This document shows positions 8,024 through 16,045 of a DNA stretch of 64,000 nucleotides, piece after piece. The stretch's first letter is position 1; the number at the start of each line of letters is the position of its first letter. Position numbers and translations under genes: made by a program. Location of the stretch: contig CAKQXD010000004.1 in NCBI GenBank assembly GCA_934281605.1, positions 62,001 to 126,000 on the forward strand, read 5' to 3'. The stretch is from an uncultured Clostridia bacterium. Its GTDB lineage: Bacteria; Bacillota; Clostridia; Peptostreptococcales; Anaerovoracaceae. Under the pieces are notes generated by a model, which saw only the letters and a program-made list of their open reading frames with translations, did not search any database and was not told the DNA's origin.

Positions 8024-9508
8024 TTATTCGTTTTCATACCAGCCTACAGGACCTGGATTCAGCGCGATATTGATCTGCTTTACTTCCTGGTATTCTTCCA
8101 AGCCGTAAGTGCCCAGTGCACGTCCGATACCGCTCATCTTATAGCCACCCCACGGAGCTTCATTGAATGCCGGCTGGTTGCAGTTGATCCACATGATTCC
8201 GGCTCTGATCTCCTTCGTTACACGCAGAGATCTGGCGCCATCTGTCGTAAATACCATGCCTGCCAGTCCGTAAGGAGTATCGTTGGCCATAGCGATCGCT
8301 TCTTCTTCTGTCTTGAATGTCTGGATGGTTACAACAGGTCCGAAGATTTCTTCCTTCACGATGGTCATATCCGGTGTGCAGTTATCGAAGATCGTCGGTC
8401 TGATGTAGAAACCCTTAGCACATTCGCCTTCTGTATATCTTTCACCGCCAGTTACCAGTGTAGCACCTTCTGCCTTGCCCTTTTCAATGTAGGACATAAC
8501 AGTGTTGAACTGTTCTTCCGATACGATGGAACCCATATCCGGATTCTTCAGCGGGTCGCCGATAGTCATAGCTTCTGCCTTAGCCTTGAATCTCTTCAGG
8601 AACTCATCCTTGATGCTTTCCTCGATGATGATACGGCTTCCCGCAGAGCATACTTCTCCCTGGTTATAGAACACGCCGATCATGGACCATTCTACTGCGC
8701 AGTCCAGGTCTGCATCTGCAAAGATCACGTTAGGGGACTTTCCGCCCAGCTCCAGGCTGACCTTCTTCACAGTTCCAGCTGCTCTTCTCATAATGTCCTG
8801 ACCAACTGCCGTGCTTCCTGTAAAGGAAACCATATCTACCTTTTCACTTTCGGAAAGTTCTGCTCCCAGAACGCTTCCAGATCCCATTACCAGGTTTACA
8901 GTACCCTTTGGAAGTCCAACTTCTTCGAAGATTTCAAACATCTTGATAGCGGACAGTACGCTTACTGTAGGCGGCTTGTAAATAACAGTATTTCCTGCAG
9001 CAAGACAAGGAGCCAGCTTGTTGGCGCCCATCAGCAGCGGATAGTTCCACGGTGTGATCAGAGCGCATACGCCGATCGGTTCATGGATGCTGTAGCAGTG
9101 CATATCGCCGAAGCCTTTGTTTACTTCATAAGCGCCGCCGTGAGGAGCCTTCATCAGACCAGCATAGTATCTGTAGCAGTAGATGGTATCATCCACGTCA
9201 GCTTCTGCTTCTCTGAGCGGCTTGCCCATGTCGATGCTGTCCAGCATTGCCAGTTCATCCTTGTACTTGGCAACTGTATCAGCGATCTTCAGCATCATAT
9301 CGCTTCTTTCCTGGGCGTCCATATCTCTCCATTCTCTTGTTTCATAGAATGCAGTATAAGCGGCATCGATAGCAGCTTTCGTATCTTCCAGGCTGCTCTG
9401 GCAGACTTCTGCGTTTACCGCACCTGTCGCCGGGTTTACCGACTGAAATGTTTTACCGGAAGTGCCTTCGATCCACTCGCCGTTGATATACATTTTTTTC
9501 TTATCCAT
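8024..9508 (-). CDS. NAD(P)-dependent aldehyde dehydrogenase
   Basis: A 494-residue member of the classical ALDH superfamily. It shows the substrate-tunnel motif ITPWNYPLLMG, the coenzyme motif FTGSTAVGQ, the general-base region VSLELGGKSPNVIF and the catalytic cysteine in QGEVCSAGSR. The C-terminal PWGGYKMSGIGRALG is typical of betaine- and omega-amino-aldehyde dehydrogenases. It is 21 bases downstream of the E2 catalytic-domain gene and so is probably co-transcribed. It could oxidise the aldehyde released by the ThDP/lipoyl complex or an amino aldehyde made from the imported amine. Confidence 0.9.
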   Translation of the reverse strand: MDKKKMYINGEWIEGTSGKTFQSVNPATGAVNAEVCQSSLEDTKAAIDAAYTAFYETREWRDMDAQERSDMMLKIADTVAKYKDELAMLDSIDMGKPLREAEADVDDTIYCYRYYAGLMKAPHGGAYEVNKGFGDMHCYSIHEPIGVCALITPWNYPLLMGANKLAPCLAAGNTVIYKPPTVSVLSAIKMFEIFEEVGLPKGTVNLVMGSGSVLGAELSESEKVDMVSFTGSTAVGQDIMRRAAGTVKKVSLELGGKSPNVIFADADLDCAVEWSMIGVFYNQGEVCSAGSRIIIEESIKDEFLKRFKAKAEAMTIGDPLKNPDMGSIVSEEQFNTVMSYIEKGKAEGATLVTGGERYTEGECAKGFYIRPTIFDNCTPDMTIVKEEIFGPVVTIQTFKTEEEAIAMANDTPYGLAGMVFTTDGARSLRVTKEIRAGIMWINCNQPAFNEAPWGGYKMSGIGRALGTYGLEEYQEVKQINIALNPGPVGWYENE

Positions 9509-9529
9509 TTTGATTCCTCCATGATCTCT

Positions 9530-10201
9530 TTAGAGATTTTCCAGAATTTCCTTTACTTTAGAGATGTATTTTGCTGCATAAGCACCATCAATTACACGAT
9601 GGTCCGCTACAAAATTCAGGTTCATCTTAGGTTTGATTACAATATTACCATCTTCCACTACAGGAGTGTCAACGATTTTGTTCACGCCCAGGATCGCCAC
9701 TTCCGGCAGATTGATGATCGGTGAGAAGTTCTCGATTCCCATCATGCCCAGATTGGAAATGGTGAAAGTTGCACCCGTGATATCATCCATGTCCAGCTTG
9801 TTGTGTCTTGCCTTGTAAACCAGTTCATTGGTTTCCTCTGCGATCTGCTTCAGATCTTTGTTTCCCACATTCTTTGTGCTAGGAACGATAAGACCTCTTT
9901 CTACTGCAACAGCCAGTCCGATATTGATTTCATCGTGGATTTCAATTCCCTCTTCTGTGAAGCTGGAATTTACATATTCATATTCTGCCATAGCGTCTGC
10001 ACAAGCCTTCATCAGAATATGGTTTGCCGTCACCTTCTTAGATTTATCTTCATTCCCCTCATTCATTTTTTTGATCAGAGCAAGGGTCTTCGTCATATCT
10101 ACGCTCAGCGTATATACAACACGCGGAGCTGTGTTCCAGCTTTCGCTCATTCTCTGAGCGATGATCTTCCGCATCCCTGTCAGTTTTACTGTCTTTCCCA
10201 T
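9530..10201 (-). CDS. Free-standing E2 catalytic (acyltransferase) domain of a 2-oxoacid dehydrogenase complex
   Basis: The start MGKTVKLTG at 10201 (preceded by AAAGGAGAAAACC) gives 223 residues, consisting only of the CAT-fold acyltransferase domain. It opens with MRKIIAQRMSESW and ends with the active-site motif ADHRVIDGA (HxxxDG). The lipoyl domain is a separate gene (12038-12304) and there is no recognisable peripheral-subunit-binding segment. The acyltransferase moves the acyl group from lipoyl-lysine to CoA. The B12-protein gene lies between this gene and the lipoyl gene, ending 19 bases upstream. Confidence 0.88.
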   Translation of the reverse strand: MGKTVKLTGMRKIIAQRMSESWNTAPRVVYTLSVDMTKTLALIKKMNEGNEDKSKKVTANHILMKACADAMAEYEYVNSSFTEEGIEIHDEINIGLAVAVERGLIVPSTKNVGNKDLKQIAEETNELVYKARHNKLDMDDITGATFTISNLGMMGIENFSPIINLPEVAILGVNKIVDTPVVEDGNIVIKPKMNLNFVADHRVIDGAYAAKYISKVKEILENL

Positions 10202-10220
10202 GGTTTTCTCCTTTTCTCTG

Positions 10221-12002
10221 CTAGTCTTCCTGCTCCGCAAGCGCTATTGCCAGCTCTTCTACCGAAGCCGTCGTATGCAGACCCATTTCTTCAATATACT
10301 CTGTTACATCTACCGGTACTTCATCATCCTCATTCAGGAAACTTGTCAGTGCTCCTCCCAGATAGAAGTTGTATTCCCTGCCACGCTCTTCTGCCAGCTG
10401 CTTTAACAGCCGCGCATACGGCAGTGCCTGACCATTGTGAAGACTGATCGCAACATTTTTGATTCCATGCTCGTCAGCCAGATCCAGCACATCGATCGCA
10501 TCCATGGAGTTCCCTCCATACAGCACATCAGCGCCAAGCTCTTCCAGCACACGGCTCATAACATAAAGGCCGAAATAATGCAGGTCTCCCGATACGATGC
10601 AAACCCGTTTCCCCTTCAGCTTCTTCGGATAATCGGTATCCTTCAGCTGATCGATGATCCCCAGAGACATATTCTCCGATACAGACCAGAGCGCCGCCGG
10701 AAGCATCGGTTCGACGCGATCTTTGCCATCCTGGACGATGGACGGATGGAACAGCTGCTCGAACTTAGTCGGGTCCATCTTCTTGAGAACAACCATCATC
10801 TCGATTGGATTGGTAATGTCAATTCCTGCCTCTTCCATACCGTTCATGAAGTTCTGGAACATAATTTCAGAGTACTCTTTGATCCGATCTCGAGTTTCTT
10901 CAACGACGGTCCAGTCCATCATCTGTTCAAAGTACGGAGCTGCTTCATCGGTTCTCTGGCAGGCGCCCGTCATATCCAGCATTTCCGGAACCGTTGGGAT
11001 AGCTACCTTTTCAGAAATCGGAACCGATAAGAATGATCCTCCCGTTTTATATCTTCGCTCAACCAGATTAAGCATCAGCGCTTCCGGAATCTGGAATCCG
11101 TAATTGGAATGGAGATGATGATCCCAGTGGTCTACCGTATTCGGATAGATGAACTCAATACCCGGCTGATCGTCTCTACGGAACGTATCGCTAGCCGCTA
11201 GCCACATAGCCGCCTTATGGATCAAATTACTGGTCAGGTTTCCGAAGCTAAACGCATAACGAGCTTTACACAGATCCGTTACCACATATCGTTCCCATTT
11301 TGCCCAGGCAAGATATGACGCCAAATCCATACAGTATGCAGGCAAACTATCATCCTGATTAGAGTTGACAATAACCCGATCATCCCACTTAGCTGCCACA
11401 ATACCTAATGCCTTTACGTTCTCATTCATGTTCCATACTTCATCCGGGCAGCCGGGAGCTACCTGCTGGAACATCCCGAACATGCCTTGATACATACTGC
11501 CTGCTTTCAAAGCATTGATCGTAGTCTCAACAGCATTAGGATATCCCAGATGATTATCCGCAAACACAGCCTGAATCGTCGATGCCTGAGTAATGGTAGT
11601 CCAGTCAGAAAGCTCATTCAAGTCAAATCCCAGTGCTGTCGGCACGCCTTCCCGTTTGTCCTTCGGCGTACCGACAATATTCTTAGGGAGCTGATGAGCA
11701 AAGCTGATGCGAAGTCCAGTTTCTTCGTTAAACTTCTCTGCCTCCCGCAGACCTTCCGCTTCATCCTCCACAGATGCCAGCCCCATATTGATCTGGTAAG
11801 TGAGCTTGCCCTGCGCCGCTTGCTGAAGTCTGTATTCTGCATCACTCTTTACCCCGTATTTTTTCATAAATGGGGTTTCCATGATCTCAATGCCCTGGCC
11901 GATCTTATAGCCTTCCTCCCAGGAAGCCTTCCAGTCAGGGATATCCTTCGGAATCAGGCTCGCAAGATACTCTTTATTTGTTTGATCTAAAACTTTACCC
12001 AT
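10221..12002 (-). CDS. B12-dependent TIM-barrel protein, probable carbon-skeleton mutase or transferase of unknown substrate
   Basis: A 593-residue protein. The C-terminal 130 residues are a Rossmann-like cobalamin domain with DLHYFG (DxHxxG), a serine exactly 41 residues later (ISLHNG), and GG after a further 26 residues (YLGGAL). This spacing is that of base-off/His-on B12 proteins. The larger N-terminal part resembles TIM-barrel catalytic subunits of the glutamate-mutase type, with PNAVETTINALKAG and AYCMDLASYLAWAKWERYVV, but I cannot assign it to any named enzyme. It is shorter than ornithine aminomutase OraE (about 735 residues). It is embedded between the lipoyl and E2 genes, so its product or substrate probably feeds the dehydrogenase complex. 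Mutase is preferred over methyltransferase because no methyl-donor genes are present. Confidence 0.8.
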   Translation of the reverse strand: MGKVLDQTNKEYLASLIPKDIPDWKASWEEGYKIGQGIEIMETPFMKKYGVKSDAEYRLQQAAQGKLTYQINMGLASVEDEAEGLREAEKFNEETGLRISFAHQLPKNIVGTPKDKREGVPTALGFDLNELSDWTTITQASTIQAVFADNHLGYPNAVETTINALKAGSMYQGMFGMFQQVAPGCPDEVWNMNENVKALGIVAAKWDDRVIVNSNQDDSLPAYCMDLASYLAWAKWERYVVTDLCKARYAFSFGNLTSNLIHKAAMWLAASDTFRRDDQPGIEFIYPNTVDHWDHHLHSNYGFQIPEALMLNLVERRYKTGGSFLSVPISEKVAIPTVPEMLDMTGACQRTDEAAPYFEQMMDWTVVEETRDRIKEYSEIMFQNFMNGMEEAGIDITNPIEMMVVLKKMDPTKFEQLFHPSIVQDGKDRVEPMLPAALWSVSENMSLGIIDQLKDTDYPKKLKGKRVCIVSGDLHYFGLYVMSRVLEELGADVLYGGNSMDAIDVLDLADEHGIKNVAISLHNGQALPYARLLKQLAEERGREYNFYLGGALTSFLNEDDEVPVDVTEYIEEMGLHTTASVEELAIALAEQED

Positions 12003-12037
12003 CTGTCATACATGCCTTTCTACTTTTTTCCGCGCGC

Positions 12038-12304
12038 TTACTTTAAAAGATCAGAGTAATCTTCGCCTTCTTCTCCGATTACAGCTACCGGAGTCTGACA
12101 TGGTACAGTAGAACCTTCTTCTACCAGGATCTTCAGGATCGTTCCATCTTCATAGGATTCGATTTCGTTGGACAGCTTATCTGTTTCTACTTCGAAAATC
12201 GCATCGCCTTCTTCTACTGTATCGCCTTCCTTAACGATCCAGTTTGTTAAAGTTCCTTCAGTCATTGTTGCGCCCATCTTAGGCATTTTGATTAATGTAG
12301 CCAT
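12038..12304 (-). CDS. Free-standing lipoyl-domain protein
   Basis: An 88-residue protein consisting of one biotinyl/lipoyl-type domain: IKMPKMGATMTEG at the start, the lipoylation site in VETDKLSNEIES (Lys43), and a closing PVAVIGEEGED. It would serve as the swinging arm that shuttles acyl groups between the E1, E2 and E3 proteins encoded around it. A separate lipoyl protein is unusual for this complex type, where the domain is normally fused to E2. AAAAGGAG precedes the ATG. Loading presumably depends on the lipoate-protein ligase at 26.4 kb. Confidence 0.92.
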   Translation of the reverse strand: MATLIKMPKMGATMTEGTLTNWIVKEGDTVEEGDAIFEVETDKLSNEIESYEDGTILKILVEEGSTVPCQTPVAVIGEEGEDYSDLLK

Positions 12305-12350
12305 TGTTTTAATCTCCTTTTCTTCTTTTCTATTTGATTTATTTTTTTAT

Positions 12351-13322
12351 TTACAGAACAGATTTGATTGCATCTACGATGTATGCAGTCTGCGGAAGCA
12401 TGTAGTCTTCCAGCGGCTGAGAGAACGGTACCGGAGTATCCAGTGCGCCAACTCTCACGATCGGCTTCTTCAATGCTTCGAATCTGTCTTCTGCGATTCT
12501 TGCAGCCAGTTCGCCGGACCATGCACCGCGCTTGCACTCTTCTGTCGCGATCACGATCTTGCCTGTCTTTTCTACGGAATTATAAATCATTTCCTTGTCC
12601 AGCGGATAGAGGCATCTCGGGTCGATAACTTCTACACTTACGCCTTCTTTTTCTAGCTGGTCAGCAGCTTCCTTAGCCTTTCCTACCTGTACGCCTGTTG
12701 CTACTACGGTAACGTCCTTACCTTCCTTCACGATCTTGCCTTTGCCCAGCGGAATCGGATCAAAGTCCTCGGTAACTTCACCCTTTACACCGTATAAAGT
12801 CTGGTGTTCAAAGAATACGACCGGGTTGTCATCGCGAATTGCGGAAATCAGCAGACCCTTTGCATCCTGCGGATTAGATGGGTACACCACCTTAAGTCCC
12901 GGGATGTGTGCGATCATCGCTTCAATGCTCTGGGAGTGCTGTGCTGCTCCTGTAACATATCCGCCGCATGCACATCTTACCGTCATCGGCACCTGTACTC
13001 TGCCGCCGTACATATAACGGAACTTGGCAGCCTGGTTCATCAGCTGGTCCATACAGCAGCCAAGGAAGTCATCATACATGATTTCAGCGATCGGTCTCAT
13101 TCCTGTTACAGCTGCACCGGCGCTGGATCCCATGATCGCCATTTCAGAAATCGGAGTGTCTCTGACACGCAGCGGACCAAATTCATCATACAGTCCAGCA
13201 GTAGCGCCAAAACTTCCGCCATAAATACCTACGTCTTCGCCAAGGATATATACATTTTCATCTCTCTGCATTTCATTTCTGATTGCAGATGCGATAGCTT
13301 CCGAGAAAAAAATTTCTTTCAT
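12351..13322 (-). CDS. 2-oxoacid (acetoin-type) dehydrogenase E1 beta subunit
   Basis: A 323-residue transketolase-like subunit. It begins MKEIFFSEAIASAIRNEMQR, contains GEDVGIYGGSFGATAGL, then IMYDDFLGCCMDQLMNQAAK, and the C-terminal half carries VEVIDPRCLYPLD. It pairs with the alpha subunit 1 base upstream to form the ThDP-binding heterotetramer that decarboxylates or cleaves the substrate and reductively acylates the lipoyl arm. The AcoB / PdhB family is clear; the precise substrate cannot be read from sequence. Confidence 0.93.
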   Translation of the reverse strand: MKEIFFSEAIASAIRNEMQRDENVYILGEDVGIYGGSFGATAGLYDEFGPLRVRDTPISEMAIMGSSAGAAVTGMRPIAEIMYDDFLGCCMDQLMNQAAKFRYMYGGRVQVPMTVRCACGGYVTGAAQHSQSIEAMIAHIPGLKVVYPSNPQDAKGLLISAIRDDNPVVFFEHQTLYGVKGEVTEDFDPIPLGKGKIVKEGKDVTVVATGVQVGKAKEAADQLEKEGVSVEVIDPRCLYPLDKEMIYNSVEKTGKIVIATEECKRGAWSGELAARIAEDRFEALKKPIVRVGALDTPVPFSQPLEDYMLPQTAYIVDAIKSVL

Positions 13323-13323
13323 C

Positions 13324-14325
13324 TTATCTTCCCTCCTCTACGATATCAGTGTAAACGTCCTGTACTGCTGTTTCCGGAGCCGGGAACGGACTCTCTTCTG
13401 CAAATTTCAGAGCAGCTTTTACTTCATTTCTGGCTTCCTTCGCGATCGCCTTCAGCTGATCGTCATCTGCCAGCTTCATAAACTTCAGATAAGTCTCATG
13501 CAGCTTGATCGGGCACTTTTCCTTCCATACTGCCAGTTCATCCGGAAGTCTGTAGTTGTCTGTATCCCCTACGAAGTGAGTATCCCATCTATATGTATTG
13601 CATTCCAGAAATACCGGTCCGTTGCCTTCTCTGGCATATGCGATAGCTTCCTTTGCACGGTCATAAACCTCATTGACATTATTGCCATCTACAACCATAG
13701 CCTTCATGCCGTATGCCAGCGCTCTGTCAGCAACCGTCTTACAGTTCATGCTCGGGTTTGTATAGGAAGAATCTCTTCTGCATGCAGTACTGATTCCATA
13801 TCCATTGTTTTCACAAACGAATACTACCGGCAGCTTCCATACGCTTGCCAGGTTCATAGCTTCATGGAATGTACCTGTTCCTGTAGAACCATCTCCGAAG
13901 AAGCATACGCATACCGCACCGTTCTGTTTCATCTGCGCTGTGATTCCTGCGCCACATGCCAGCGTAAATCCGCCGCCTACAATACCGTTAGCACCCAGAA
14001 CACCGATCTCTGTATCCGTGATATGCATGGAACCACCTTTACCGTGACAATAGCCCGTTTCTCTGCCGCAAAGTTCTGCCATCATTCTGTTCAGATCAGC
14101 TCCCTTTGCAATAATATGTCCATGTCCTCTGTGTGTACTTGTGATATAGTCTGTCTTCTCCAGGTTCATACACACGCCGGTAGCAACAGCTTCCTCGCCT
14201 GTGTACAGGTGAATAAAGCCCTGTACGACACCTTCCGAGAAACTTCTGGATGCCTGTTTTTCAAAGTTTCTGATTTTCTGCATTGTCTTATATGCTTCCA
14301 ATGCTCTTTCTTTTGGAATTGCCAT
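13324..14325 (-). CDS. 2-oxoacid (acetoin-type) dehydrogenase E1 alpha subunit, ThDP-binding
   Basis: A 333-residue protein with the ThDP/Mg motif spanning GDGSTGTGTFHEAMN (GDG at 144-146) to the ENN at 172-174. Other family marks are HRGHGHIIAKG and GKGGSMHI. The pattern GKGGSMHI...GANGIVGGGF is shared with acetoin dehydrogenase AcoA and with PdhA. The ribosome binding site AAGGAGG precedes the start. It is followed directly by E1 beta and preceded by the HyuA-like gene, 32 bases away. Confidence 0.93.
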   Translation of the reverse strand: MAIPKERALEAYKTMQKIRNFEKQASRSFSEGVVQGFIHLYTGEEAVATGVCMNLEKTDYITSTHRGHGHIIAKGADLNRMMAELCGRETGYCHGKGGSMHITDTEIGVLGANGIVGGGFTLACGAGITAQMKQNGAVCVCFFGDGSTGTGTFHEAMNLASVWKLPVVFVCENNGYGISTACRRDSSYTNPSMNCKTVADRALAYGMKAMVVDGNNVNEVYDRAKEAIAYAREGNGPVFLECNTYRWDTHFVGDTDNYRLPDELAVWKEKCPIKLHETYLKFMKLADDDQLKAIAKEARNEVKAALKFAEESPFPAPETAVQDVYTDIVEEGR

Positions 14326-14357
14326 TACATTTCCTCCTTCTTTTCAACAATTCGATT

Positions 14358-16028
14358 TTAAATGAAGTTCTTTCCATTGGCCGAGACCTTGATCCGGGTC
14401 TCAACAAACTGTCCGGAATGGTCTTCACCTTCTAAAATCTCTTCTTCGATCTCAGCAAGATCGATTCTCTTATATATCAGACGTCCTGCGTCCATATATA
14501 CATCCACACATTCAGTTTCGATCTGATCTATCTCTAAATTCTGATCCAGGATCTTCTGTTTTGCATATTCCAGCGAAGCCTGATACGCCTTTTTGAGTGC
14601 TTCCCTGCGATCCATCAGAGAGAATCTCTCTTTGTCCGCGTGAACCAGAAATCCATGTCCTTCTTCGCCAGGTCTCACAATAGCCTGCACAGTTTCCTGA
14701 ATCCCCGCAGTGGCTGCGCCAACTGCATTAGCCACCTCGTAGTTGGGCGGAATGATCAGATCAAACTCGTACTCTGCTTTCGCTTTCTTATACCATGTGT
14801 CCGCCGGTGCCCCGATGGCACATACCGGAAAGCCCAGGTCTTTGTATAATGAGATGTTTTCTTCGTAAATCTTCTCTGTGACAGCTCCTTCCGCCGCTTT
14901 CACAAAAGTATCCGGAGTAACAAACATTCTGCTTGCATAAGCACGAACTGATGCCTCCGCCAGTTCCGAATCCCATGCTATAAACTCCCTCGTATAATGC
15001 ATCAGATCTGTCGGGGTCATGTTTCCTGCTCCGCCCCGGCATGCCGGCAAGACACGTCTTGGCCCCACCTTCAGACCTCCATCGTCAATCGCGATTTCAC
15101 TATCGCCGCCAAGTCCGAATGTGTATAACTTGGCTGACTTTACTTTGATTCTCCAATCTCCGACTTCTGCGCCCTCGGAAGAGAGCTCTACACGCTTGCC
15201 CCGGACAATCCCCGTATCCGTTGTCGTGCCGTCCATGTCGGAAACAATTGCATTTTCAATGCCTGTCAAATTTATGGTCCCGATCATGCTTGCTGCCGGG
15301 CCTGACAATGACGTCTCGATCGGCTTTTCTCGAATCAAATCTTCCGTTGCGATGCTTCCGTCACCTTTCACCACGAAAATGGGAGCATCGATCTTCATCT
15401 TCTCTAAAACATTTTTAATCGCTTCCAGGAAGCGATTGATAATAGGCAGCAGACCAGCATTGATCGCCACGGTATTTGTGCGTTCCAGAAAACCCAGTTC
15501 ACTGACGAATTCATGTCCGCACATGACCGGCAAATCACAGTTTTCCTGTACGATCTGCTTTACCTCCTGCTCCTGCATAGGATTCCTGACACTAGCCGCA
15601 CCAGAAATCGCGATCGCCCCCACATGAGGCAGTAGTCTTTTCAACGCTTTCTCCGTCGCTTTTCTGCTGACGTTCACCAATGCTCGCCCTTTGATATTGA
15701 TACGTCCCGGAACAGACTCAATGTACTGGGATGCTATCTCTCCTCTCGGCATATCTCCAACAACGATCAGCCCTACTTTATGAAGCTTCTTCTCAACGAT
15801 CGCATTCGTTGCCAGCGTGGTGGAAAGCACAACCTTTTCAATTTGAGATGTATCGTCAGGCGTCAGGTTCAATGCTCCCATACTCTTCTCAATACCGTTC
15901 TCCAGCTTTTCATGGGTGGTAAAAGCTTTCGCCTTTCGTACGATAGCCTCAACGCCTTTCTTTTCCGTATCTAAAAGAACAGCATCCGTATAGGTTCCTC
16001 CCGTATCAATTCCTATTACATACGACAT
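14358..16028 (-). CDS. HyuA-family (hydantoinase/oxoprolinase A) ATPase-fold protein
   Basis: The start at 16028 (MSYVIGIDTGGTYTDAV), with AGGCAGAAA before it, gives 556 residues. Residues 1-180 form the Hydant_A_N part with phosphate-loop IDTGGTYTDA, and VVLSTTLATNAIVE follows near residue 60. The Hydantoinase_A part contains VSDMDGTTTDTGIV and GLGGDSEI, the second nucleotide-binding signature of actin/hexokinase-fold ATPases. The family hydrolyses ATP to activate cyclic amides or ketones, but it normally works with a HyuB or carboxylase partner, and none is present. Both this locus and the decayed one at 22.3-24 kb pair it with the B12 protein, so a role as reactivating ATPase for that enzyme is possible (inference). 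Confidence 0.8.
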   Translation of the reverse strand: MSYVIGIDTGGTYTDAVLLDTEKKGVEAIVRKAKAFTTHEKLENGIEKSMGALNLTPDDTSQIEKVVLSTTLATNAIVEKKLHKVGLIVVGDMPRGEIASQYIESVPGRINIKGRALVNVSRKATEKALKRLLPHVGAIAISGAASVRNPMQEQEVKQIVQENCDLPVMCGHEFVSELGFLERTNTVAINAGLLPIINRFLEAIKNVLEKMKIDAPIFVVKGDGSIATEDLIREKPIETSLSGPAASMIGTINLTGIENAIVSDMDGTTTDTGIVRGKRVELSSEGAEVGDWRIKVKSAKLYTFGLGGDSEIAIDDGGLKVGPRRVLPACRGGAGNMTPTDLMHYTREFIAWDSELAEASVRAYASRMFVTPDTFVKAAEGAVTEKIYEENISLYKDLGFPVCAIGAPADTWYKKAKAEYEFDLIIPPNYEVANAVGAATAGIQETVQAIVRPGEEGHGFLVHADKERFSLMDRREALKKAYQASLEYAKQKILDQNLEIDQIETECVDVYMDAGRLIYKRIDLAEIEEEILEGEDHSGQFVETRIKVSANGKNFI

Positions 16029-16045
16029 TTTCTGCCTCCTATAAT

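Noticed and set aside
10221..12002. Assignment as D-ornithine 4,5-aminomutase (OraE)
   Set aside because: Length is about 140 residues short, no OraS partner is present and the pyridoxal-phosphate lysine motif could not be identified. The dehydrogenase at 24 kb alone is not enough.
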